Source of the DNA: Pseudomonadota bacterium
Lineage (GTDB): Bacteria > Pseudomonadota > Gammaproteobacteria > Xanthomonadales > Rhodanobacteraceae
DNA: 64,000 bases
Direction: 5' to 3'
NCBI GenBank assembly: GCA_018241365.1
Contig: JAFEDX010000193.1
Span: 1 to 64,000, forward strand
Below the pieces are notes generated by a model. That model worked only from the letters and a program-made list of their open reading frames with translations, was not told the origin of the DNA and did not search any database. A program made the translations under genes and the position numbers. Of the stretch, positions 43,012 through 51,244 are shown piece by piece (position 1 is the stretch's first letter; each line of letters begins with the position of its first letter).

Positions 43012-43977
43012 ATGACTCAAACCGTCGCGGTGCTGATGGATCCCATCGGCGCCATCCACCCGGAAAAGGACACCACCCTCGCCCTGCTGCTGGAAGCAAC
43101 AAGGCGCGGTCATGCATTGCGTTACATGCTGCAGGGCGATCTGGCCGTACGCGACGGGGTGGCATGGGCGCGGCTGGCGCCGCTGGAAGTGCGCGACGAC
43201 ACCCGCGACTGGTTCACCCTCGGCGAAGCGCGCTGGCAACCGCTCGCGGACGGGATCGACCTCGTGCTGGAACGCAAGGATCCGCCGTTCGACAACCAGT
43301 TCCTGTACGACACGCTGGTATTGGATCTCGCCGCCCGCGCCGGCGTGCGCGTGGTCAACAACCCGCAGGCGCTGCGCGACTTCAACGAGAAACTGGCAGC
43401 GCAGTGGTTTCCCCAATGCTGCGCGCCGGCGATCGTGGCGCGCGAACGCGGCGAACTGCGCCGCTTCGCACGCCAGCACGGCGAAGTGGTATTGAAGCCG
43501 CTGGACGGCATGGGGGGACGCGGCATCTTCCGTTCGCGCGGCGATGATCCCAACCTCAACTCGATCCTGGAAACGCTGGCCGGCGACGACCACCGCTTCG
43601 TGATGGCACAGAAGTTCATCCCGGAAATCAGCCAGGGAGACAAACGCATCCTGGTGGTCGATGGCGAGCCCGTGCCCTATGCGCTGGCGCGCATCCCGCA
43701 GGGCACGGATTTCCGCGGCAATCTCGCGGCCGGCGGGCGCGGCGTCGGCCAGCCCTTGTCCGAGCGCGATCACTGGATCGCGCGCGAGGTGGGTCCGGAG
43801 CTGAAGCGTCGCGGCATCGTGCTCGCCGGACTCGACGTCATCGGCGATTACCTCACCGAGGTCAACGTCACCTCGCCCACCTGCGCGCGTGAACTCGACG
43901 CGCAATTCGGACTCAATATCGCCGGGCTGGTGTTCGATGCGATCGACGCCACCGCGCCCCGGAGCGCGGCCACGTGA
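43012..43977 (+). CDS. gshB: Glutathione synthetase
   Basis: ATP-grasp ligase joining gamma-glutamylcysteine and glycine. 321 residues: MTQTVAVLMDPIGAIHPEKD at the N-terminus, DPPFDNQFLYDTLVLDL, the ATP-binding VVLKPLDGMGGRGIFR, GDKRILVVDGEP and the metal-site EVNVTSPTCARELD. ATG at 43012. It is the first gene of a rightward run; its TGA overlaps the next GTG (GTGA). Confidence 0.95.
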   Translation: MTQTVAVLMDPIGAIHPEKDTTLALLLEATRRGHALRYMLQGDLAVRDGVAWARLAPLEVRDDTRDWFTLGEARWQPLADGIDLVLERKDPPFDNQFLYDTLVLDLAARAGVRVVNNPQALRDFNEKLAAQWFPQCCAPAIVARERGELRRFARQHGEVVLKPLDGMGGRGIFRSRGDDPNLNSILETLAGDDHRFVMAQKFIPEISQGDKRILVVDGEPVPYALARIPQGTDFRGNLAAGGRGVGQPLSERDHWIAREVGPELKRRGIVLAGLDVIGDYLTEVNVTSPTCARELDAQFGLNIAGLVFDAIDATAPRSAAT

Positions 43978-44879
43978 ACGCTGCGGTGGCACCCGTGCAC
44001 CACGTCACCCACGCCGACCGCATCGGCGTCGCGCTGCTGTTCTCGCTGATGCTGCACGCCATCGTGATCCTCGGCATCGGCTTCCACTTCGCCAAGCCAG
44101 CGCCCAGCCTGCCGACGCTGGACGTCACCCTCATCAACACCTCCAACGCGGAGACGCCGCACAAGGCTGATTTCCTCGCACAGGCCAACAACGCCGGCGG
44201 CGGCAACAGCGACAAGGCGCACCGGCCGGGCGAGCCCTTCTCGGGCCCGCTGCCGGTCACCGAGGCCGGTATCGCACCGAAGCCCTTGATGCCGGCCGCG
44301 CCCGCGCAGCAGACCGAAAGTGGCCCGCACATCCTTGCCACCACCGGCCATGCGGCGACCCGGATTCCCAACCAACGCGACACCCGCGAAGAACCGGCTC
44401 CGGACCAGCGCGTGGCATCCATTCCGGTGCCGCAACGGCTCGAAATGGCGCGACTGGCCCAGGAAGTCCGGCAGGAACAGGAAGCCTATGCGCGCCGTCC
44501 GCGCCGCAAGTACATTTCCGCCAACACCAAAATTGTCGCGTACGCGGCTTATCAGGTCGCGTGGGTGCACCGGATCGAACGGATCGGGAATCTCAACTAT
44601 CCCGATGCCGCACGCCTGCGCGGCTTGCACGGCGACCTGATCCTGACGGTGGTCATTGGCGCCGACGGTCGCGTGCGCGAAGCGCACGTCGACCGCAGTT
44701 CCGGCTACCGTGTGCTCGATGACGCGGCGGTCCGCATCGTGCACCTGGCGGCACCGTTCCCGCCCATCCCGCGCGAGCAGGATGCCGACGGCCGTCATAT
44801 CACCGAACTCGCAATCACACGCACTTGGCAGTTCCTGCCGGGCAACCATCTCGAAACGCGTGGCATTGATTCACAGTGA
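43974..44879 (+). CDS. TonB-family energy transducer
   Basis: 301 residues. One N-terminal membrane segment (IGVALLFSLMLHAIVILGIG) with the SxxxH pattern of TonB proteins, a Pro/Ala-rich periplasmic spacer, and a C-terminal TonB domain (about 205-295; LNYPDAARLRGLHGDLILTVV, VDRSSGYRVLDDAAVRIV, ITRTWQF). It would use proton motive force to energise outer-membrane receptors; ExbB/ExbD are not in this window. GTG start overlapping gshB by four bases, so coupled to it. The gshB-tonB-yqgE order is conserved in xanthomonads as far as I recall. Confidence 0.88.
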   Translation: MNAAVAPVHHVTHADRIGVALLFSLMLHAIVILGIGFHFAKPAPSLPTLDVTLINTSNAETPHKADFLAQANNAGGGNSDKAHRPGEPFSGPLPVTEAGIAPKPLMPAAPAQQTESGPHILATTGHAATRIPNQRDTREEPAPDQRVASIPVPQRLEMARLAQEVRQEQEAYARRPRRKYISANTKIVAYAAYQVAWVHRIERIGNLNYPDAARLRGLHGDLILTVVIGADGRVREAHVDRSSGYRVLDDAAVRIVHLAAPFPPIPREQDADGRHITELAITRTWQFLPGNHLETRGIDSQ

Positions 44880-44908
44880 ACCGAGGCACCGCGGCGTACA
44901 ATTCCCAT

Positions 44909-45598
44909 ATGGTCAAGTCATCCGACAAAACGCCCAGCAAGCGCAGGCCCCCAGGTGTCGCGAGCAAACGACCCGGACGCCGCAAGGCCGTGGCATCACG
45001 CGATCCGTCCAATCCGGGCACACCCAGTCCTGCCGCCAGCGCCCACTCACTCACGGGTTACTTCCTGATCGCGATGCCGGGCATGGGCGACCCCAACTTC
45101 GCGCGTGGCATCACTTTCATCTGTCAGCACAGCGAAGATGGCGCGATGGGCCTGGTGGTCAACCGCCTGTCCGATTTCAAGCTCGGTGACGTACTGCGGC
45201 AGATGCACATGCCTTGCGAGCGCGTGGAAGTCGCCGACGCGCCGGTGCTGGTGGGCGGTCCGGTGCAACCCGAACGCGGTTTCGTGCTGCACACATCCGG
45301 CGAACGCGAATGGGATTCGAGCTATCGCGTCAACGACATGCTTACCGTCACCACCTCGCGGGACATTCTCGCCGCGATGGCGGACGGCCACGGCCCTGAA
45401 CACGCGCTGGTGACGCTCGGCTACGCCGGCTGGGGCGCCGGCCAGCTCGAGCAGGAGTTGCGCGAAAACGCGTGGCTGACCGTGCAGGCCGACGACCGCA
45501 TCCTGTTCGACACTGCGCTGGACGAGCGCTGGGGCGCGGCGGTGGCGCTGGTCGGGATCAATCCCGCAAACCTGACGTCGTATTCGGGCAGGGCGTGA
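44909..45598 (+). CDS. yqgE: YqgE/AlgH-family protein (DUF179)
   Basis: 229 residues; the core (about 45-225) has LTGYFLIAMPGMGDPNFARG, VNRLSDFKLGDVL, VLVGGPVQPERGFVLH and ALVTLGYAGWGAGQLEQELR, all typical of DUF179. The molecular role is unknown, though the gene is coupled to yqgF in many proteobacteria. A basic Lys/Arg/Pro-rich N-terminus of about 40 residues precedes the domain. The ATG at 44909 was preferred; a GTG at 44876 overlaps the TonB stop and would add 11 residues. TACAAT at about 44899 may be a -10 box. Confidence 0.9.
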   Translation: MVKSSDKTPSKRRPPGVASKRPGRRKAVASRDPSNPGTPSPAASAHSLTGYFLIAMPGMGDPNFARGITFICQHSEDGAMGLVVNRLSDFKLGDVLRQMHMPCERVEVADAPVLVGGPVQPERGFVLHTSGEREWDSSYRVNDMLTVTTSRDILAAMADGHGPEHALVTLGYAGWGAGQLEQELRENAWLTVQADDRILFDTALDERWGAAVALVGINPANLTSYSGRA

Positions 45599-46017
45599 GC
45601 TGCGTCCTTGGATTCGACTACGGCGCACGCCGCATCGGTGTTGCCAGCGGCAATCGCATCAGCCAATCCGCGCGGCCTTTGCCGGTGCTGAGGGTGCACG
45701 CCGGTGAGCCGGACTGGACGCGTGTCGATGCATTGCTTGCAGAATGGCAGCCCGAGGCCCTCATCGTCGGCTTGCCCCTGACGTTGGACGGCGGTGAACA
45801 GAAGATCACGCGCAGCGCACGCGCTTTCGCCGACGCATTGACGCAACGCAGTGGGCTTCCGGTGCATCTGGCCGACGAACGCCACACCTCGCAGGAAGCT
45901 GCTCGCCGCTTCGCGTCGCAACGCGCAGCCGGCGCCGCGCGCCGCCGTGACGCCGCCAACCTCGATTCGCTGGCCGCCGCCGTTATCCTTGAGAGCTGGC
46001 TGACCCAGACGCACTGA
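45595..46017 (+). CDS. ruvX: Putative Holliday junction resolvase / pre-16S rRNA nuclease YqgF (RuvX)
   Basis: 140-residue RNase H-fold nuclease: VLGFDYGARRIGVASGN (first catalytic Asp), LIVGLPLTLDGGEQ, and HLADERHTSQEAARRF with the late acidic residue and DAANLDSLAAAVILESWL. YqgF processes the 16S rRNA 5' end in E. coli. The GTG start at 45595 overlaps the yqgE TGA (GTGA), so the pair is coupled. Followed by pyrB after four bases. Confidence 0.9.
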   Translation: MSCVLGFDYGARRIGVASGNRISQSARPLPVLRVHAGEPDWTRVDALLAEWQPEALIVGLPLTLDGGEQKITRSARAFADALTQRSGLPVHLADERHTSQEAARRFASQRAAGAARRRDAANLDSLAAAVILESWLTQTH

Positions 46018-46021
46018 CTCC

Positions 46022-46933
46022 ATGCGCCACCTGCTGACCCTCGAAGATCTCGACCGCACCACCATCACCCGCCTGCTCGATCGCGCCGAGCACTATCGCC
46101 ATGACGGCGCGCCGCGCGGGCTGCTGTCCGGACGCACCGTGCTCACGCTGTTTTTCGAACCTTCGACGCGCACCCGAACCTCGTTCGTGCTGGCAGCCAA
46201 GCGTCTGGGTGCCGACAACGTGAATTTCGACCTCTCGCATTCGTCCACCGTGAAGGGAGAGAGCCTGCTCGACACCCTGCACACGCTGGAAGCCATGCAG
46301 CTCGACGCACTGGTCGTGCGCCACAACGAAAACGGCATGCCGAAATACCTCGCCGACCACGCCAACACCGGCGTCGCGATCGTCAACGCAGGCGACGGCA
46401 CCCACGCGCACCCGACGCAAGGGCTGCTGGATGCGCTGACGATCCGCCAACGCCGACCCGATTTCGAAAATCTGCGCGTGACCATCTGCGGCGACATCCG
46501 CCACTCGCGGGTGGCGCGCTCGGATGCGCAGGCGCTGCACACACTCGGCGTGCGCGACATCCGCTTGTGCGCGCCGCGCGCGATGCTGCCGGAAACCCTG
46601 CACGAACTCCCGGGCTGCGCCACCAGCGAGGATTTCGATACCGCACTCGAAGGCGCGGACGTCGTCGTGATGTTGCGCATCCAGAAGGAACGCATGGCCG
46701 ACGCGCAGCTGCCCGATGCCACCGACTATCACGCGCATTACGGGCTGGATGCACGCCGCCTCGCACGCGCCGCGAAGGATTGCCAGGTGCTGCATCCGGG
46801 CCCGATCAACCGCGGCATCGAGATCGCACCCGAGGTCGCCGACGGCCCACAGTCGCGCATCCTCGACCAGGTCGCCAACGGTGTCGTGACACGCATGGCG
46901 GTGCTGGCGGAACTGCTGACTCAGCCAGCATGA
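46022..46933 (+). CDS. pyrB: Aspartate carbamoyltransferase catalytic subunit
   Basis: Second step of pyrimidine synthesis, forming N-carbamoyl-aspartate. 303 residues with the carbamoyl-phosphate motif FFEPSTRTRTSF, HSSTVKGESLLDTLHTL, NAGDGTHAHPTQGLLDALTI and the aspartate-domain VLHPGPINRGIEI. ATG four bases after ruvX. No pyrI regulatory subunit or inactive PyrC partner follows. Confidence 0.95.
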   Translation: MRHLLTLEDLDRTTITRLLDRAEHYRHDGAPRGLLSGRTVLTLFFEPSTRTRTSFVLAAKRLGADNVNFDLSHSSTVKGESLLDTLHTLEAMQLDALVVRHNENGMPKYLADHANTGVAIVNAGDGTHAHPTQGLLDALTIRQRRPDFENLRVTICGDIRHSRVARSDAQALHTLGVRDIRLCAPRAMLPETLHELPGCATSEDFDTALEGADVVVMLRIQKERMADAQLPDATDYHAHYGLDARRLARAAKDCQVLHPGPINRGIEIAPEVADGPQSRILDQVANGVVTRMAVLAELLTQPA

Positions 46934-46959
46934 TCGTGGGCCTGCCCCGGGAGAAAACC

Positions 46960-48642
46960 ATGCGTCCGAACCTTCGCCACGCAACCGTGGTGGCTGCCTG
47001 CCTCGCCACCCTCGTGCTCGCCGGCTGCGGCAAGCACGTCGCTCCCGATGCGCCGATCACGTTCGCGCCGGCCGATACACCGTACGTGTTCGCCAACTTC
47101 AAGGGCCGGCCGGTGGATATTGCCGCGGCATGGAGCCCGACCGGCGACAGTGCGGCCGCCGTGGACATCCAGCAGCTCGGCACGCTGGCCAAGCTGATGG
47201 GCGACCGGAATCCCACGGTGGCCAAGGTGTTGGAAGCCACGCAGGCCGAGCTGGCCAACGTGCACTCGGCCAAGGAGTTGGAACAGACGCTCGGGTATTC
47301 GCAGTCCGCGCTGATCGCGATCTACGGCATCGGCGACGTGCCGGTCGCACGCATGGAACTCGCATCGCCCGACGCATTCGAGGCATTCTTGGCACGTGTG
47401 CAAAAACGCGCGGGTGTCAGCGTTCCAACCGTGACCCTCGACAACCAGAGCTATTGGGTGCTCGGCGGCGATGATGCGAAGATCCACGTGCTGGTGGCAA
47501 TCGAAGGCAGGCAACTGGTCGCCACGCTCGCGCCCGCCAGCGCCAGCCCCGCGATGTTGAAGCAACTGCTGGGGCTGGAAAAACCTGCCAGCAATGCGGC
47601 CGACCGCCTGGCGACGATCAACGGCAAGTATGGTTACGGCGATTACGGTTCGGGTTACCTCGACCTGCCCAAGCTGTTCGCCAACCTGTACGACGGCAAG
47701 GACGCAGTCACCCAGGAATTCGCCAGGGATCTCGACGGCGCGACGCTGGCCAATCCGGCCTGCGCCAGCGAATTCGCATCGCTTGCCAACCAGATGCCGC
47801 TGGCCAGCACGGGCATCCAGACGTACTCCGCGACGACGATGCGCAGCAGTCTCGACCTGCAGTTGTCGCCGACGCTGCTCGGCGCGCTGACCGCGCTCAA
47901 GCAGCCGGTACCCGGCATGGGCGGGACTTCCGGCGATTCGATGTTCGACATGGTGCTGGCACTGCCGGTGCAGAAATGGCAGGCCTTCATCGAAGGGCGT
48001 GCCAAGGCCGCGGCCCAGAAGACCTACCAGTGCCCGGCATTGCAATCGCTCAACGACTTCGCCAAGACCGCCGTCAATCCACCGGTGCAGCTACCGCCCG
48101 AAGCAGCTTCGCTGCTGGGTTTTCGCGTGATGCTGGACAAGTGGGAAGCCGGCCCGCAGGTCGCCGCGCGCGTGCTGGTCGCAAGCTCCAACCCAGCGGC
48201 ACTGGCGCAGCAGGTCCAGCAAACCCTGCCGCAGTTTGCCTTGAAGACCATCAGCACCGACGGCAAGCCGGTAGCCTTCGACCTGCCGCCCAAGCTGCAG
48301 GCGATGCTGGGCGGCGGCAACCAGGGCTGGATCGCGGCCAACGACAAGGCGCTCGTCGCGGGCTTCGGCGACAGCGAGGAGGCGAAGCTGACCGACGCGC
48401 TGCAAGCCCCTGCCGGCAACGGCGACGTGTTGCTGCGCGTACACCTGGACGGCAAGCTGTACGGCATCCTCGGCAGCTGGATCGGGCGCTTCGCCGCCAT
48501 GGGGCCAGCCGAAAACCAGGCACGCTCGCAGCACATGGTCACGCTGCTCCAGCAGATGAGCAAGATCATCGCGTCTGTCGACGTCGACGCGAAGCTGGAC
48601 GGCCAAGGCCTGCACGTCGAAGGCGAAGTCAAACACCGCTGA
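46960..48642 (+). CDS. Predicted lipoprotein of unknown function
   Basis: 560 residues with a lipoprotein signal: hydrophobic VVAACLATLVLAGC, lipobox LAGC at about residue 21-24, and no Asp at +2, so outer-membrane sorting is expected. The mature part is Ala/Gly/Leu-rich. It has stretches that look like a repeated beta domain (VPVARMELASPDAFEAFLARV, YGSGYLDLPKLFANLYDGKD, NGDVLLRVHLDGKLYGILGS), loosely recalling DUF3352 proteins. GGGAGAAAACC precedes the ATG at 46960. It follows pyrB by 26 bases, so it may ride on the same transcript. I do not recognise a function. Confidence 0.75.
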   Translation: MRPNLRHATVVAACLATLVLAGCGKHVAPDAPITFAPADTPYVFANFKGRPVDIAAAWSPTGDSAAAVDIQQLGTLAKLMGDRNPTVAKVLEATQAELANVHSAKELEQTLGYSQSALIAIYGIGDVPVARMELASPDAFEAFLARVQKRAGVSVPTVTLDNQSYWVLGGDDAKIHVLVAIEGRQLVATLAPASASPAMLKQLLGLEKPASNAADRLATINGKYGYGDYGSGYLDLPKLFANLYDGKDAVTQEFARDLDGATLANPACASEFASLANQMPLASTGIQTYSATTMRSSLDLQLSPTLLGALTALKQPVPGMGGTSGDSMFDMVLALPVQKWQAFIEGRAKAAAQKTYQCPALQSLNDFAKTAVNPPVQLPPEAASLLGFRVMLDKWEAGPQVAARVLVASSNPAALAQQVQQTLPQFALKTISTDGKPVAFDLPPKLQAMLGGGNQGWIAANDKALVAGFGDSEEAKLTDALQAPAGNGDVLLRVHLDGKLYGILGSWIGRFAAMGPAENQARSQHMVTLLQQMSKIIASVDVDAKLDGQGLHVEGEVKHR

Positions 48643-48655
48643 AACAAGCGCCGCA

Positions 48656-48681
48656 ACAAAAACCCCGGCGACGCGCCGGGG
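48656..48681 (-). terminator. Rho-independent terminator of pilU
   Basis: On the minus strand the stem CCCCGGCG / CGCCGGGG (8 bp, 3-nt loop) is followed by TTTTTGT. It lies 27 bp downstream of the pilU stop. The convergent lipoprotein gene ends just beyond it and may use the same hairpin less efficiently. Confidence 0.8.
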
Positions 48682-48707
48682 CTTCAGTGGTGGAACCCGC
48701 TTCGCCG

Positions 48708-49856
48708 TCAGAGCCGGTGACCGTTCTCGCGTGATTCCACCAGCTCCACGTCGCCCAGGCCCTGCGACAGGGAGTGCGCGTCGCCGCCCTGCGCCAGCTT
48801 GATCGCGAGCCGCACCTCGTTGGCCGAATCGGCGTAACGCAGCGCATCCTCGTAGCTGATGTGGCCGGCGTGGTAGAGCTCGACCAGGTTCTGGTCGAAG
48901 GTGCACATGCCGAGGTTGGTGGATTGCTTCATCACGTCCTTGATCTTGTGGATCTCGCCCTTGCGGATGTAGTCCTGGATCAACGGCGTGCCCAGCAACA
49001 CCTCCATGGCGACCCACCGGCCCTTGCCATCCGGGGTCGGGATCAACTGCTGCGCGACGATGCCCTTGAGGTTCAACGACAAATCCATGTACAGCTGGTC
49101 GCGCACGTCCTCGGGGAAGAAGTGGATGATGCGTTCCAGCGCCTGGTTGGCGTTGTTGGCGTGCAGGGTGCACAGCACCAGGTGGCCCGTTTCGGAGAAG
49201 TGGATCGCGTACTCCATGGTCTCGCGCGTGCGCACCTCGCCGATCATGATGACGTCCGGGGCCTGGCGCAGGGTGTTCTTCAGTGCGTTTTCCCAGCTGT
49301 CGGTGTCGATGCCGAGCTCGCGCTGGGTGATGATGCAACCCTCGTGCTTGTGCACGTATTCGATCGGATCCTCGACCGTGATGATGTGGCCGGTCGAGTT
49401 CTGGTTGCGGTAGCCGATCATCGCCGCCAGTGAGGTGGATTTGCCCGAGCCGGTGGCGCCGACGAAGATCACGATGCCGCGCTTGGTCATCGCCAGCTGC
49501 TTGACGATCGGCAGCAGGTTCAACTCCTCGACAGTCGGGATCTTGGCCTCGATCCGGCGCAACACCATGCCGACGCAGTTGCGCTGGTAGAAACACGACA
49601 CGCGGAAACGGCCGACGCCAGCCACGCCGATCGCGAACTGGCATTCGTGGGTTTTCTCGAATTCCTCGCGCTGCAGCGGGTTCATCACGTTCAGCACCAG
49701 GTCGCGTGCTTCCTGCGCCGACAGCGGCTGCTGGGTGATCGGCACGATGCGTCCATTGACCTTGATCGACGGCGCGACACCGGCCGTGATGAACAGGTCG
49801 GATGCCTTCTTGTGCACCATCAGCTTGAGGAAGGAACTGAAATCGACTGTGCTCAT
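48708..49856 (-). CDS. pilU: Type IV pilus retraction ATPase accessory PilU
   Basis: PilT-dependent motor ATPase, 382 residues. N-terminal PAS-like domain (MSTVDFSSFLKLMVHKKASD, LFITAGVAPSIKVNGRI), Walker A VGATGSGKSTSLAAM, VEDPIEYVHKHEGC, Walker B IMIGEVRTRETMEYAI and His box LCTLHANNANQA. A charged C-terminal tail (about 340-382) distinguishes PilU from PilT. 155 bp downstream of pilT, with a two-hairpin repeat in the gap, and followed by a terminator. Confidence 0.95.
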   Translation of the reverse strand: MSTVDFSSFLKLMVHKKASDLFITAGVAPSIKVNGRIVPITQQPLSAQEARDLVLNVMNPLQREEFEKTHECQFAIGVAGVGRFRVSCFYQRNCVGMVLRRIEAKIPTVEELNLLPIVKQLAMTKRGIVIFVGATGSGKSTSLAAMIGYRNQNSTGHIITVEDPIEYVHKHEGCIITQRELGIDTDSWENALKNTLRQAPDVIMIGEVRTRETMEYAIHFSETGHLVLCTLHANNANQALERIIHFFPEDVRDQLYMDLSLNLKGIVAQQLIPTPDGKGRWVAMEVLLGTPLIQDYIRKGEIHKIKDVMKQSTNLGMCTFDQNLVELYHAGHISYEDALRYADSANEVRLAIKLAQGGDAHSLSQGLGDVELVESRENGHRL

Positions 49857-49898
49857 GGCTCGACTCCCGCGGACTCGCGATCTTGTTGCTTTGCTCAG

Positions 49899-49964
49899 CC
49901 CCCCCTTGAATCAAGGGGGCTGTCGAACCCTCGTTGCACGAGGGTTCGACGGGGGTTGTGGGGG
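49899..49964 (+). repeat. Two-hairpin element, C5TT/AAG5 family, between pilT and pilU
   Basis: Hairpin 1: CCCCCTTGA-a-TCAAGGGGG (49901-49919). Hairpin 2: GTCGAACCCTCGT (49922-49934) with ACGAGGGTTCGAC (49938-49950), 13 perfect pairs around TGC. Then GGGGGTTGTGGGGG. The trailing G5 can pair with the leading C5 instead of hairpin 1, so two exclusive folds are possible. Confidence 0.85.
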
Positions 49965-50011
49965 CATGACGGCGCGAGTACGCGGCGGGATGCCCATCCA
50001 ATCAATGATGG

Positions 50012-51049
50012 TTATTTAAACGTCTCTTTTACCTTGGCGCGGCTGGCGGCGTCCTGACGCGTGATCAAGCCACGCCGGACCAGATCCTGCAGGCATTGGT
50101 CCATGGTCTGCATGCCGAACTGCTGGCCGGTCTGGATCGCCGAATACATCTGCGCGACCTTGTCTTCGCGGATCAGGTTCCGGATCGCGGGGATGCCGAC
50201 CATGATTTCCCATGCCGGCACGCGCCCGCCGCCGACCTTCTTCAAAAGGGTTTGCGTGATCACCGCGCGCAGCGATTCCGACAGCATCGAACGCACCATG
50301 GGCTTCTCGCCGGCGGGGAACACGTCGATGATGCGGTCGATGGTCTTGGCTGCCGAGTTGGTATGCAGGGTCGCGAACACCAAGTGTCCGGTTTCGGCCG
50401 CCGTCAGCGCGAGGCGGATGGTCTCGATGTCGCGCATTTCGCCGACCAGGATGTAGTCCGGGTCTTCGCGCAGCGCCGAACGCAGGGCCTCGTTGAAGCC
50501 GTGGGTGTCGCGGTGCACCTCGCGCTGGTTGATCACGCACTTCTGCGCGGTGTGCACGAACTCGATCGGGTCTTCGATGGAAAGGATGTGCCCGTAGTGG
50601 TTCTTGTTGACGTGGTCGACCATTGCCGCCAGCGTGGTGGATTTGCCCGAACCGGTCGGCCCGGTCACCAGGATCAGTCCCTGCGGCTGGTCGATCAGGT
50701 CCTTGAAGATCTTGGGCGTGCCGAGGTCCTCAAGCGTCCATACCTCGGCGGGAATGGTGCGGAATACCGCGCCCGCGCCGCGGTTCTGGTTGAAGGCGTT
50801 GACGCGGAAACGCGCGAGGCCCGGGATCTCGAACGAGAAGTCGACCTCCAGGAATTCCTCGTAATCGCGGCGCTGCTTGTCCGACATGATGTCGTACACC
50901 AGCGCGTGCACCTGCTTGTGCTCAAGCGCCGGCAGGTTGATGCGGCGGATGTCGCCATCCACGCGGATCATCGGCGGCAGGCCGGCCGAAAGATGCAGGT
51001 CCGAGGCCTTGTTCTTGACCGAAAAGGCCAGCAGTTCCGCGATATCCAT
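50012..51049 (-). CDS. pilT: Type IV pilus retraction ATPase PilT
   Basis: Motor that depolymerises pili during twitching. 345 residues: MDIAELLAFSVKNKASDLHL, Walker A VTGPTGSGKSTTLAAM, Asp box SIEDPIEFVH, Walker B ILVGEMRDIETIRLAL, His box FATLHTNSAAKTIDR, and the C-terminal motif AIRNLIREDKVAQM (the AIRNLIRE helix typical of PilT). GGAGGGGG precedes the ATG at 51049. First gene of pilT-pilU. Confidence 0.96.
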   Translation of the reverse strand: MDIAELLAFSVKNKASDLHLSAGLPPMIRVDGDIRRINLPALEHKQVHALVYDIMSDKQRRDYEEFLEVDFSFEIPGLARFRVNAFNQNRGAGAVFRTIPAEVWTLEDLGTPKIFKDLIDQPQGLILVTGPTGSGKSTTLAAMVDHVNKNHYGHILSIEDPIEFVHTAQKCVINQREVHRDTHGFNEALRSALREDPDYILVGEMRDIETIRLALTAAETGHLVFATLHTNSAAKTIDRIIDVFPAGEKPMVRSMLSESLRAVITQTLLKKVGGGRVPAWEIMVGIPAIRNLIREDKVAQMYSAIQTGQQFGMQTMDQCLQDLVRRGLITRQDAASRAKVKETFK

Positions 51050-51193
51050 GTACCCCCTCCGAGAATGTGCCGCGTCCGCCGCTATCACTGCAATATCCGC
51101 GCCAAACACCGCGGCCGCCATCACTGTGCCCTAGCCCGGATCGCCCCGCAAGCCCGGCAGGCCCGGGTCGCCCGCCCCGCCCGAACGTGCCCG

Positions 51194-51199
51194 AGTATA
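51194..51199 (-). promoter_or_regulatory. Candidate -10 box upstream of pilT
   Basis: TATACT on the minus strand, about 145 bp before the pilT ATG. The -35 side is GC-rich (GTTTGC at 16 bp), so only the -10 is convincing. It would give a long leader of about 140 bases. Confidence 0.35.
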
Positions 51200-51244
51200 C
51201 GCCGGCGGCGCCCCCGCAAACCGCGACGGAGTCGGCCTTCCCGG

